Both the position numbers and the translations under genes were made by a program. The notes beneath the pieces were generated by a model, which had not been told where the DNA came from, searched no databases, and was given only the letters and a program-made list of their open reading frames with translations. From Saccharothrix deserti (GTDB taxonomy: Bacteria > Actinomycetota > Actinomycetes > Mycobacteriales > Pseudonocardiaceae), in assembly GCF_009769385.1 (NCBI RefSeq), contig NZ_VKAB01000016.1, forward strand, positions 62,001-126,000: a stretch of 64,000 nucleotides of DNA, given 5' to 3'. Of this stretch, positions 42,001 through 50,212 are shown in pieces. The stretch's first letter is position 1, and each line of letters begins with the position of its first letter.

Positions 42001-44890
42001 CCGCGTCGACGAACACGGGCGCGCCACCGGTGTCGGTGTCGAGCCGGAAGGTCTGGTTGCCCTCCGTCTTCGAGTACTCGACGTGCGAGAGGTTGCGCAC
42101 GGCCATGCTCGCGTCGAGATCGCCCGTGGACTGCCGGTAGTGGACGGCGGCGTGCAGGCCGGTCGGCGCGACGGTGTCGCGGTGGTTGGTCACCGCGAGC
42201 CGTGCCGAGGCCAGTGGCGCGGTCAGGGCGCGGAACCGGTAGTCGCCGTCCGCCCAGTCCGCGTCGAACTCGGTCGGGATGCCCGCCAACTCGGCGATCG
42301 CGGTCCAGTCGCGACCGGCGGCGGGGGCGCGGGCGACGACCGTGATGCCGTCCATCGTCTGCGCGAGCGTGCCCTTCAGGTGCTTGGCGGCGAGGTCGAT
42401 CGTGACGTCGACGCTCGTCGGCACACCGGTGGTCAGCGCGGACAGGTAGTGGTCGTCCTGCGGGCGCAGCGCCTCGATGTGCGCCAGGCTGGCGAACAGC
42501 TCGATCCGCGGCACGCGGCTGGACGCGGTGTAGAGCAGCCTCGGCTGCTCGCCCACCTCGTACTTCAGGTCCACTGTGGACGGCAGTTCGAGGACCGTGC
42601 CGAACAGCGTCGGTCCGCTCGCGGTGTTCGTGTACGCGACGTGCACCCGGTTGACCACGGCACTGGCCCGGTAGGCGACCGTGCGGTTCGCCGTGTCGGC
42701 GTCGACCGACAGCGTCGCGGGCAGGTTGGAGACCTCCAGCCTGGCCTTGTGCAGGCCGTCGATATCGCCCGCGCCGGTGAACGCCTGGCCGCCCGGCTCG
42801 AACTCGGTGGTGAGCCTGGTGTGGCCGTCGAAGTAGGCGTCGACCGTCTTCAGACCGGAGATCCGGGCGCTGGCCCCGATCTTCTGGTCACGGGTGATCA
42901 CCGTGGCGTGGTCGCCGTCCAGCGGCGCGTAGTCGCCGAGGTTCTTGGAGAACGCGACCGCGGCCGACCCGATGGCCTGCTCCGCCTTCAGGTCGACGTG
43001 GCTCGCGGCCCGGTCCACCAGCAGGTCGAGGCGCGTCGGCAGCGCCCGCAGCGAACCGCGTCCGACGATCGCCGGGTCGCGGTCGTAGAAGTTCACGTCG
43101 AGCGCGTCCAGCCTGCTGCTCGCCGTGTAGTTGGCGGTGATCCTGTCCTGCTCGGTCTTGAAGTTCGCGTCCCAGGTCGCGGGCACGGCCTTGGCGCCGG
43201 CCTGGAGCGCCCAGTCGAGCCGCTGCCCCGCGTAGACGTAGTCGGCGAACAGGACGTCGTCGATGGTGGAGTCGGCGCGGTACTCGACGTCGGCCTCGCC
43301 GCCGCCGACGGGCCTGGTCACGGTCGCGGACACCTGCGTCGGCAGCATGTCGACCTTGAGCTGGTCGAACCGGCTCGTCCCGCCGCGGTTGGAGAGGACT
43401 TGCGCGTCGAGGTGCGTGCGCACGTTGCTGCTGGAGTCGACGGTGGCCCGTTGGCCGCGATCGGCCGCGCCGGGGTCGATGTACGCGTGCGCGTGGAAGA
43501 TGTTGGGCACCGGGGAGAACCGGGTGCTCGCGACGGTCGGGTCGTAGGCGTCGCCGGCGCGGTCGTCGCGCACCGACGCCATGCCCGCCGTGATCGCCAG
43601 CGACTCGCCCGCACCGGCCGACAGCAGGGTGGCCTTGATGTCGTAGATGCCTTGCAGGGCGCGGATCGGGTTGAGCGTGAAGATGCCGAGCGTGCCGGTG
43701 GGCAGGCTGCTGCCCCGGCGGAAACCGTCGAACCCGAGCGAGAGCCGCGTGCGGCCGGGGATGTCGTAGACGGCCCACACGTGGCCGGGCAGGTCGCGGC
43801 CGACGTGCTCGCTGGTCGGCAGGCGCAGTTGCAGGAACGCCAGGCCGACGTTGATCAGGTCGAGCAGGGCGGTCAGCTTCTCCTGCACGGTCGTGTTCAG
43901 GCCGCGCAGCAGCTCTTCCAGCTCCAGCTTCTCCAGCAGCCACTCGGGGTGCAGGATCACGTTGAGCGGGTCCTTAAGCAGTTCGACGAGCACGTTGAGG
44001 CGCGCGGTGGCGTCGTTGATCTGCCGGTCGAGGTCGAGGATCTCGCGGACCGGCCCGACGACGTCGCCGACCGCGACGGCGGGCAGCAGGTCGGCCAGCA
44101 CGTCCGGGGTCCGGTCGCCGGTGACGTCGACGATCGCGGGAACGCCGAGCGGCAACGTGAGGGAGCAGGACACCTGCTTCGTGCTCGACTCGGAGCACAC
44201 GCGGTAGGTGATGCGCGGGATGCCGTCCGGCAGTTCGTTCAGCAGTGCCAACGGGTCGACGGGCAGCGGCGGCGGGATGTTCCCGGACAGCAGCGCGTCG
44301 ATCAGCTCCTGGATCGTCGCGGGCCGGCTCGGGTCGACGAACTGGGCCGACGACACCTGCGGCTGGAGCTTCCGCGCGTCCAGGTCGGGCGTGCCGTCGG
44401 GGTTGAGCCGACCGGCCCGCCCGAGGGTGGCCAGCGCGTCGGCCGCGGTCGCGTCGACGAGTTCCTGGCCGGGGCGTTGCGGCAGGGTCAGCTGGTACGG
44501 GGAGACCGGCGGCTGGGGCGTCACGGGTGCGCGTTCGATCGGCACCGTGCCCGGCGCCGGGTTCAGCCCCGGCAGCGGCTCGATGTCCTGCAGCGCCTTG
44601 GATCTCTCCCGCGTGATCGGCACGTGCCCGTCCGGGCCGGGGTCGATCGGGCCGAGGTCGGGCACGTCCAGCACGGCCGCGCTCGGTGCGGTGGGCGCGA
44701 GTGGTTCGACCTCGGGCGAGGCAGGTGCGGCAGGCGAGGCGGGCGACGTGGGCGCTGCCGGGACGACCGGCGTCGGCGCGGGCTCGGGTGTCGGCGCGGC
44801 CACCGCGGTCGCGCCGAGCGCGATCTGGCCGACGACGGCGACACCGGCCACCAAAACGCGCAGCGTCGTACGGCGTGCATGAGTGAACAC
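39053..44890 (-). CDS. Giant secreted repeat protein (1945 residues)
   Basis: GTG 44890 follows GGGGGGAG. Signal peptide (~1-32, TAVAAP), then a Pro/Ala-rich stretch to about 120. The remainder is beta-rich with no recognised enzyme motif. Two copies of a ~400-residue block are evident: 'GRDWTAIAEL ... FDADWADGDYRFRAL' (about 858) matches 'GRNWSAFGEL ... FTADWADGNYRLVAE' (about 1259), and 'KIAALNGLGAPLFGNG' (about 1018) matches 'KIAALNGLGAPLFDNG' (about 1415). Each copy carries a four-Cys cluster (C..GxGC..D..PFC......CFG). Phrases such as 'LPxTVxVD' recur throughout, suggesting lipid-transfer-like or amphipathic beta repeats. Co-transcribed with a lipoprotein. Function unknown. Confidence 0.72.
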   Translation of the reverse strand: MFTHARRTTLRVLVAGVAVVGQIALGATAVAAPTPEPAPTPVVPAAPTSPASPAAPASPEVEPLAPTAPSAAVLDVPDLGPIDPGPDGHVPITRERSKALQDIEPLPGLNPAPGTVPIERAPVTPQPPVSPYQLTLPQRPGQELVDATAADALATLGRAGRLNPDGTPDLDARKLQPQVSSAQFVDPSRPATIQELIDALLSGNIPPPLPVDPLALLNELPDGIPRITYRVCSESSTKQVSCSLTLPLGVPAIVDVTGDRTPDVLADLLPAVAVGDVVGPVREILDLDRQINDATARLNVLVELLKDPLNVILHPEWLLEKLELEELLRGLNTTVQEKLTALLDLINVGLAFLQLRLPTSEHVGRDLPGHVWAVYDIPGRTRLSLGFDGFRRGSSLPTGTLGIFTLNPIRALQGIYDIKATLLSAGAGESLAITAGMASVRDDRAGDAYDPTVASTRFSPVPNIFHAHAYIDPGAADRGQRATVDSSSNVRTHLDAQVLSNRGGTSRFDQLKVDMLPTQVSATVTRPVGGGEADVEYRADSTIDDVLFADYVYAGQRLDWALQAGAKAVPATWDANFKTEQDRITANYTASSRLDALDVNFYDRDPAIVGRGSLRALPTRLDLLVDRAASHVDLKAEQAIGSAAVAFSKNLGDYAPLDGDHATVITRDQKIGASARISGLKTVDAYFDGHTRLTTEFEPGGQAFTGAGDIDGLHKARLEVSNLPATLSVDADTANRTVAYRASAVVNRVHVAYTNTASGPTLFGTVLELPSTVDLKYEVGEQPRLLYTASSRVPRIELFASLAHIEALRPQDDHYLSALTTGVPTSVDVTIDLAAKHLKGTLAQTMDGITVVARAPAAGRDWTAIAELAGIPTEFDADWADGDYRFRALTAPLASARLAVTNHRDTVAPTGLHAAVHYRQSTGDLDASMAVRNLSHVEYSKTEGNQTFRLDTDTGGAPVFVDAEAILATADNVDDVKFAVSGRVDNLPSTIRVDYGAGRLTYAADRNIGLALNVAFGKIAALNGLGAPLFGNGVAAVARGCDDGTGCAKDDGPFCSTFPRCFGVVGTVSLPGLPTAVTVDMNARTVVLDDYRPTGPLQAYVGVHGLIDALPDFKALATLAGVPSPVDLTVGPIDVGGGKVDVGYTASAALGSLTLDVDTRTTDQRFPVVRGRAAVSNLPASMRVTGTLGDRTTLSMRNSAPVDEIALTVTGDRVGHLRAAVRGVPAEADVVVDATAKHAEVTMSAPISAVTALVRDIPVDGRNWSAFGELRDIPAKFTADWADGNYRLVAESSALGSATFAVTNHGGATSPVGPHLAGHFRELSNDIDASATIAGLRSVTYTKDKTGSTATLAMAATRIALDADAVFAANGADDTRIAATALLDTPNTVEIGMTEGKITYQADRQAGFQAEAYLGKIAALNGLGAPLFDNGVAARGRSCANGPGCVRDDSPFCTLLAACFGAVATVNLPGLPRTVTVDLKTKQVDLTEYSPAGGALRLYASLDGLVDKVSHAAGMVTLSGLSPTIDHLTVGPFHPADADPRGFTYAHDAHGASLGGVDARIEATTADYGTVYGAAGLSNVPSKVNVDGIFGSKSTVRSVASEGIGSLTAHVTAAFQGGPASGRLSITDVPAKLDFEMTGFASGAVATPKITYSGRTTADAPQSTLDGSAEVEADLVKGFPIGGVDIPLAGNAFAGFTDLGAVTTVALGTGTSVEVDSVPATAELRLGATVHTAYPVQQIDLEVFNEEVPVLGEAKGTLTGHAGVPEIKIDDFQLVLTGVRHVTFSPGANLSYLTTGIEGDFERIFLKFGGLTIVPDVDLTFHVDIPGPDQEVKLKLDESNTIHAIRFHLADQELRLSRKFDFGVACLGVSTLPGKFATSENEIAIEGRPGETILRTLNYLDPVPSPVGIAPEDMSFGIDMLTAYYTHPFNDPPARAAYDWSAGGC

Positions 44891-45090
44891 TGCTGCTCCC
44901 CCCGAAGTCAGCGAAGGTCCCCCCGGACCTCCTGGGCACTGGTGTGTCCGCTGACAACCGCACCACCGGACGCAGGTGTCGTCAATCAGCCGTTCGCACC
45001 AGTCCCCTTGGTCTGAGGGTGGTCACGCCCGCCTCATCGGCGTTCTGCGCCGACCGGTGTCCGGCCGGCGCAGGTTCGCCCAGTCTCTCG

Positions 45091-46671
45091 TCAACCGGTG
45101 CTGCCGGTCACCGTGCTGCCGGTCTTGGTGATGTAGTACGCGACTTGTGTCCCGCTCCAGAAGTGGAACGTGAGGGTGACCCGGCCGTCGTCGACCTCGG
45201 CGAAGAACTCCGGTTTGAGGATCAGGCCGCCGGCGTTGTAGTCGGGCTGGAAGTGTTGCCAGAACTCCTTGAACGGGGTCCAGTCGGCCGGTCCGGCAGG
45301 GCTGCCGTCGGCGTACTTCGCCTCCATGGTGGCGAGTTGGTCGCCGCGGAACTGGGTGGGAATGGCGAACGACGTCGTCGTGCCGGTGGCGGCGGCTTGG
45401 GTCGGCGGGTCGTAGGTGATGATGCTGATCGGCCACGGCACGCCCTGCGAGAAACGCGCCTCGATGGTGGAGTTCACCCCGTAGGCGCGGTTCCCCACCA
45501 GCCGGGTGAGTGCCGCCGACGTGAGCGTCAACGTGTTGCCCGATACGGTGTAGTCGGCACCGTTGGCGAGGTCCGTGCCGCCCTGTCGGAGGCCTTGGAA
45601 CGAGGTGCCGTTCAGGTTGAGCGTCAGCGTCTTGGCGGTGATCGCACCGCTGCGGGGCACGTACACCTGATCGGACGAGGCCGTGCCGGAGCGCGTGGTC
45701 CAGCTCGACTTGATCAGGTCGTGCAGCCCCTGGTCACGCCACCGCAGCTCGTTGCGGTTCAGGAATTGGCCCGCGTCCCAGATCATGGTGGTGAGCTTGC
45801 GGGTGCGAACGTGGTAGCCGACGGCTTCCAGGAACTTCAGGAACTCGCCTCGTTCGATGACGCCGGGCCGGTTGTGGTCGTAGTTGAGCAGAGCCCATTC
45901 GCCGACGATCACGGGTATGCCGCGGGACACGAACGTGTTGTACACCCGGTCGAAGGTGCCGATGAGGTCCTGCTCCACTTCGGCGTTGTAGCGGGTGAAA
46001 CCGGCGATGTTGACGCTGAACGGCCAGAACCCGTAGAAGTGGACCGTCGCGGCGATGTTGGTGTCGCGCAATTGGTTGTAGCTGGTCAGGAACGCGTCCA
46101 GTCGGCCCTGCTCGGCGTTGGTGTACAGGGTGGGCAGCACCAGCAGGCGGTTGGCGTTGCCGCCGCCGGACCCGCGGACGATCCGGTGGAACTCGGCGTT
46201 GAGCTCGTGCAGCACCTGGTAGTTCTGGTCGTCTCCGGAGGTCCCCGCGAACTGCGGTTCGTTGATGCTCTCGAACACCAGCTTCGAGGAGTGGTTGCGG
46301 AACGCGGTGGCGAGCTGGGTCCACAACGCGTTGTACCTCGCCAGCACGTTCGCGCGGTCGCCGGGGTAGGTGTGGATCCACTGCCACGAGTCGTGGTGGA
46401 GGTTGATCATCACGTAGAGGTCCTCCGCCAGGGACCAGTCGACGACCTCGCGGACGCGGTTCAGCCAGGCCGCGTCGATGGTGTACTGCGGCGCCGGGCC
46501 GTGGTGGTTGCTCCACGTCACCGGGATCCGGATGCTCTTGTACCCCTGGGAGCGCACGTGGCGCAGGTGCTCCCGGGTCGTTCGCGGGTTGCCCCACGAC
46601 GTCTCGTCGGGGATGGCGTCCAACGTGTTGCCCAGGTTCCAGCCGGGCTGCATGGCGGCCACCGTCGCCAT
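45091..46671 (-). CDS. GH5 endoglucanase with CBM_X2-like and C-terminal CBM modules, 5'-truncated
   Basis: 526 residues from ATG 46671. Catalytic GH5 domain: 'MQPGWNLGNTLDA', acid/base Glu138 in 'FESINEP', nucleophile Glu258 in 'VIVGEWALL'. Then an X2/Ig-like module ('AKTLTLNLNGTSFQGL' to 'ISIITYDPP') and a C-terminal cellulose-binding-type beta domain ('VDDGRVTLTFHFWSG'). No signal peptide: upstream in frame the sequence continues 28 more residues (including 'TTFTLNGVACTGTPGGGDPQ', clearly an interdomain linker) and then hits a TGA at about 46768. So the N-terminal domain and signal peptide were lost by deletion or frameshift, and secretion is doubtful. Confidence 0.75.
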   Translation of the reverse strand: MATVAAMQPGWNLGNTLDAIPDETSWGNPRTTREHLRHVRSQGYKSIRIPVTWSNHHGPAPQYTIDAAWLNRVREVVDWSLAEDLYVMINLHHDSWQWIHTYPGDRANVLARYNALWTQLATAFRNHSSKLVFESINEPQFAGTSGDDQNYQVLHELNAEFHRIVRGSGGGNANRLLVLPTLYTNAEQGRLDAFLTSYNQLRDTNIAATVHFYGFWPFSVNIAGFTRYNAEVEQDLIGTFDRVYNTFVSRGIPVIVGEWALLNYDHNRPGVIERGEFLKFLEAVGYHVRTRKLTTMIWDAGQFLNRNELRWRDQGLHDLIKSSWTTRSGTASSDQVYVPRSGAITAKTLTLNLNGTSFQGLRQGGTDLANGADYTVSGNTLTLTSAALTRLVGNRAYGVNSTIEARFSQGVPWPISIITYDPPTQAAATGTTTSFAIPTQFRGDQLATMEAKYADGSPAGPADWTPFKEFWQHFQPDYNAGGLILKPEFFAEVDDGRVTLTFHFWSGTQVAYYITKTGSTVTGSTG

Positions 46672-46852
46672 CGCGTCGCTCGGCTGCGGATCACCACCGC
46701 CGGGGGTCCCGGTGCACGCGACACCGTTGAGCGTGAACGTGGTCGGCGTGACGGACGCTGCCGGTCACGTGTGGTGACCGCACGCAGGCAGTGATCGCGT
46801 GTTTCGCAGACCTGCCTTGCCTCTGCGGACGCTGCGCGGCTCCCGCATCCAG

Positions 46853-46883
46853 GAAACTTTCTCTGACTTTCTGCGAAAGTTTC
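46853..46883 (-). promoter_or_regulatory. Inverted repeat operator-like element upstream of the GH5 gene
   Basis: GAAACTTTC (46853-46861) and GAAAGTTTC (46875-46883) form 9-base inverted arms 13 bp apart, in a conspicuously AT-rich patch. CGAAANTTTCG-type sites are used by LacI/GntR regulators of plant-polysaccharide genes in actinomycetes. It lies about 180 bp before the present ATG, consistent with a promoter of the once longer gene. Confidence 0.45.
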
Positions 46884-46941
46884 GGGCCGAAGTTATCGCA
46901 CGTCCGAGGCGTGTGTCAACGGTGGTGAGAACCGGTGAGCG

Positions 46942-49188
46942 TCAGGCTCCCGGGTGCCCCGGTGGGAGCCCGGCGGTCAGCACTGACGCGCCTGGCAGAC
47001 GCAGAGACCGCACGCTTGCGTCTGCCAGTGGTGGTTGTCCACTGGTCCGGGTGAGGCGTGACAGCAGGGCCATCGGGCCGTCCGGCTTCGGCATCACCTG
47101 GTGGAAGCGGGTGCGCAACTCGTGCAGTTCGGCGGTCTCGGCGGCGTTGAAGATCGCCGCCGGCGGGCCGTCGAGCATGTCGAACAGGTAGATCGCCGAG
47201 GTCATCGGGTGCAGTCCGAGGCCGAGCTGCTCGGCCCGCAGCCAGGTCCGTTGCATCGCACGCCCACCCGCGAGCCAGCTTTCCGGGGTGTCCTCGCCGA
47301 CCGACAGCAGCACCATGGCCGACGCGCCGTCCAGCGCGTCGTGGGCGCCTTCTTCAAGACGAGCGCCACCACCGAGCTGCCGGAGCCGGGCGGCGACGTC
47401 CGGCCGGGCGATGAGCCGGATGGCCTCCTCGGAACCCGGTGGGAGCGCCAGCGTCGAGAGGGCGATCCCGTCACGGGCCTCGGCCGGGCCGAACCGCAGT
47501 TCTCCCACCAGCTCCCGGTGGAGGTGGGGGTTCAGGAAACGGATCCGGTCGCAGGCGCCGACGATCCGGCCGAGCTCGTCCAGTTCGTCGGGACGCAGGC
47601 ACAGGTCCAGCCGCGCGCCGTGGTGTCGCGCGGTAGCCGTGAGCTCGGCGACCTCTTCGGCTGTCAGCGCCGACCGCGTCCCCGGGGCACGGTGTGTCCG
47701 GCGGTGTCGCAACGCCACCACGAAGCCGTCCGGGGTTGACGCGCCGGGCTGGGTGGTGATCGCGGCGACGACGTCCGGGAGCGGGAACAGTTCCACGGTG
47801 GCAGCCAGCCCACGGGCGGCAGCCGCGATCACCACGTTCTCCACAGCGGCGCCCAGCGCCAGACGCGCCGCGCGGGCGTGCGGATCCATGAGGTTCTGGC
47901 CACGTTCCCGGTCATGGACCACCCAGATCCGGTCGTCGCCCCAGTAGAAGTGCCATGGCTGGGAATTCCCGCCTGACGGCGCGAGAACCGCGTGGTCCAC
48001 CAGGTATCGCACCAGTTCGGGCACCGGCGCGGTCGATCCGGCGTGGGCCAGGCCTGGCCGGGGGCGTGCTTCGGGGCGTGCGGACTGCGGCACCGGACTT
48101 GCCGCGGATTCGCTGACTTTGGTTTCGAGGTCGAGGTACCGGCGCCCGGACGGCATCGGCGCGCCGAGGGCAAGGCGGCGGATCGCCACGGTCATGCTGG
48201 CGCCGCCGAGAACCACGTCGCCGGCCAACTGCGGCCAGCTGGAGATCGTCGATCCCATCTCCACGAAGGACGCCGCCAGGTTCGTGGAGATCATCTGCTC
48301 GTCGAGCAGGCGCAGGGCGACCGCCGCCTTGCGTGCTTTGGCCGCGTCGTCGCCGACGCCGAACCCGCCGTCGCCAACGTCCGCCGTGTCACCGGTGAGC
48401 CCGTGGAAGAGCGGACGTGCGGGCTCCAGGTCGAAGCGCTCGACGTCGAGCATCCCCCGGTCGCTCGTCTCCATCAGCACCGGCAAGCCGTGCGACCGGG
48501 CCCGCCTGCGCAGCAGGAACTTCACGTTCAGCGAGTCGCACTCGTCGATGACCGCGTCGAGCGGCGGCCCCAGGTCCGGCCCGCCGAGCAGGAACTCCTC
48601 GACGTTCTCCGGCCCGATGCCGTCCAGCACCGAAATGCCCAGGTACGGGTCGAACTCGGCGATCTGCCGCGCCGCGAGCACGGTTTTCGGCCGCCCGATG
48701 TCGTGCACGCCGGCCCGGATGCGGTTCATGTTGGACAGCCCGAGCGTGTCGAAGTCGGCGAGCCGCAGGTGCCCCACCGAGCCCTCCAGCGCGAGGGTGA
48801 GCGCGACGGCGTTCCCCACGGACAAGCCCGCGATGCCCACGGTGAACTCGGCGAGCCGGTCCATCTCGGCCGGCGCGACCTTGGGCCGGTTCCGGTCGAG
48901 GCGCAGTTCGCGGAACCGGTCGGGCGGCAGCAGCCGCACGAGCCGTCCCGACCACGGGTAGTAGACCCACCGGCCGTACTCGGACAGCGGCACCCCGGCC
49001 AGAATCCCGTCCACGTCGGGGGCCTGGTCGTTGCCAGGACAGCGGGCCTTCGCCAGGTCGCGGAGCTGCGCCTGCAAGGTGTCGCTGGTCTCCCACACCC
49101 GCCCGGACGACACGAGATCGTCGAGCTGTCGGCGGTCTTCGGCGTCGGCCGGGTCGAAGACCGTGGGACGCCACGATGTCGCCGTCAT
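46942..49188 (-). CDS. ThiF-type E1 domain fused to nitroreductase (Rv1355c/MoeY-like)
   Basis: 748 residues from ATG 49188. Residues ~90-330 are a ThiF/MoeB adenylation domain: 'TVGIAGLSVGNAVALTLAL' nucleotide loop, 'LRLADFDTLGLSNMNRI', and 'AVIDECDSLNVK'. Residues ~400-730 form a nitroreductase fold ('VLAPSGGNSQPWHFYW', 'GAAVENVVIAAAARGL', 'WLRAEQLGLGLHPMT'). The same two-domain architecture is found in M. tuberculosis Rv1355c (annotated MoeY, function unproven). No CxxC zinc pairs are evident. The stop codon of the GNAT gene overlaps its start (ATGA), so the pair is coupled. The substrate is unknown; no ubiquitin-like or sulfur-carrier gene is nearby. Confidence 0.75.
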   Translation of the reverse strand: MTATSWRPTVFDPADAEDRRQLDDLVSSGRVWETSDTLQAQLRDLAKARCPGNDQAPDVDGILAGVPLSEYGRWVYYPWSGRLVRLLPPDRFRELRLDRNRPKVAPAEMDRLAEFTVGIAGLSVGNAVALTLALEGSVGHLRLADFDTLGLSNMNRIRAGVHDIGRPKTVLAARQIAEFDPYLGISVLDGIGPENVEEFLLGGPDLGPPLDAVIDECDSLNVKFLLRRRARSHGLPVLMETSDRGMLDVERFDLEPARPLFHGLTGDTADVGDGGFGVGDDAAKARKAAVALRLLDEQMISTNLAASFVEMGSTISSWPQLAGDVVLGGASMTVAIRRLALGAPMPSGRRYLDLETKVSESAASPVPQSARPEARPRPGLAHAGSTAPVPELVRYLVDHAVLAPSGGNSQPWHFYWGDDRIWVVHDRERGQNLMDPHARAARLALGAAVENVVIAAAARGLAATVELFPLPDVVAAITTQPGASTPDGFVVALRHRRTHRAPGTRSALTAEEVAELTATARHHGARLDLCLRPDELDELGRIVGACDRIRFLNPHLHRELVGELRFGPAEARDGIALSTLALPPGSEEAIRLIARPDVAARLRQLGGGARLEEGAHDALDGASAMVLLSVGEDTPESWLAGGRAMQRTWLRAEQLGLGLHPMTSAIYLFDMLDGPPAAIFNAAETAELHELRTRFHQVMPKPDGPMALLSRLTRTSGQPPLADASVRSLRLPGASVLTAGLPPGHPGA

Positions 49189-49775
49189 CGCCCTTCACCG
49201 TGGTGGTCGAACCAACAAAGAGCGCTGCGGAACCGGCTGTCGGGAAACGGGAGATCCCGGAACCGCGCATCCGGCACGAATCCCGCGCGAATGCTGATAC
49301 CGAGACTGAACTGGTTGGCCAACGTGACAGTCCACCGCCCACGACCGGTCGCGGCCCTGACGGCCTCCCCGGCAAGCGCGGCACCAAGACCCGTCCCCCG
49401 CCAGGCAGGACGGATCCAGCACCCGCCGATTTCGTTCACGCCGTCAGGCTCACGCTCGGCGATGGCGACGGCGATGTGCGCGAGCCCCGTCTGCTGAGCG
49501 ATTTCGGTGCTTTCCCGCAGCAGAACACCGCCGATGATCTCCTCGCCCGGCGCGCCGGCCACGACAACCGTCGTGACGCCGGCGGGCAACTCAGGCCCCA
49601 CGGCCAGATCGCCCGCACCGATCCCGGCGTACACCTCGTGCAGACCGCGCTGGTACGCCGGCCACACCGCGGGGAACCGGCGCAGGTCGGCGGTCAGGAG
49701 ATCGATGTCCCCCACGGCGGTCCCGACACGATCATGGCGGACAGGCCATCGAGCAGCGGGCATGATCGTCGGCAT
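49185..49775 (-). CDS. GNAT-type N-acyltransferase
   Basis: 196 residues from ATG 49775 (ATG 49763 also possible). GNAT core: 'IAVAIAEREPDGVNEIGGCWI', acetyl-CoA loop 'RPAWRGTGLGAALAGEAVRAA' (R-x-x-G-x-G/A variant), and the late strand 'GFVPDARFRDLPF'. It is upstream of and translationally coupled to the ThiF-nitroreductase gene, so the two proteins probably act on the same molecule. Its own substrate is unknown. Confidence 0.7.
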   Translation of the reverse strand: MPTIMPAARWPVRHDRVGTAVGDIDLLTADLRRFPAVWPAYQRGLHEVYAGIGAGDLAVGPELPAGVTTVVVAGAPGEEIIGGVLLRESTEIAQQTGLAHIAVAIAEREPDGVNEIGGCWIRPAWRGTGLGAALAGEAVRAATGRGRWTVTLANQFSLGISIRAGFVPDARFRDLPFPDSRFRSALCWFDHHGEGR

Positions 49776-49819
49776 CCTCTCGTTCCAGATGAACCAGTTG
49801 CCGTAACGTACCGACGGTC

Positions 49820-50212
49820 ATGGTCGATTCCGAGGACATGCGCCCTTCAGCGGCACTCGTCGCCCTGGCTGCCACCGTCGCGGCGGTCATCACGTCGGCG
49901 TGCACCGTGACGACACCGGGGGTCGCCTACCAGGTCCGCGCGACCGCCACCGTGGTTTCCACGGTCACCGCAACGCCCCAGCGGCCGACCCGGAAGGCAT
50001 TCCGGGCGGATGTGATGGAGCGCGGCGTGACGGGAGTCCTCCGGGACGACTACAAGATCGCGGACGTCGAGGCGGTCGAGTGCCCGCGGAATCAGCCCGT
50101 GGTGCCCGACACCTCGTTCGAGTGCACGGCACAGATCGGCGGACGCGCCAAGGCGGTGACCATCACGGTCATGACCGAGGACGGCGAGTACGAGGTGGGT
50201 CAGCCTCGTTGA
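49820..50212 (+). CDS. DUF4333-type lipoprotein
   Basis: 130 residues from ATG 49820 (ATG 49838 would also keep the signal). Signal with lipobox 'VITSACT', a Val/Thr-rich spacer, and a small C-terminal domain ('GVLRDDYKIADVEAVECPRNQ', 'FECTAQIGGRAKAVTITV') typical of DUF4333 with its two Cys. Exported and membrane-anchored; function unknown. Its 3' end overlaps the convergent hydrolase gene by 44 nt. Confidence 0.72.
   Translation: MVDSEDMRPSAALVALAATVAAVITSACTVTTPGVAYQVRATATVVSTVTATPQRPTRKAFRADVMERGVTGVLRDDYKIADVEAVECPRNQPVVPDTSFECTAQIGGRAKAVTITVMTEDGEYEVGQPR

Noticed and set aside
38156..45016. A 2286-codon open frame on the plus strand covering the whole giant secreted protein gene.
   Set aside because: It lies exactly antisense to the real gene and is rich in Arg/His/Gly/Val as expected from high third-position GC. 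It has no signal or domain, while the minus strand has a ribosome-binding site, signal peptide and repeats.
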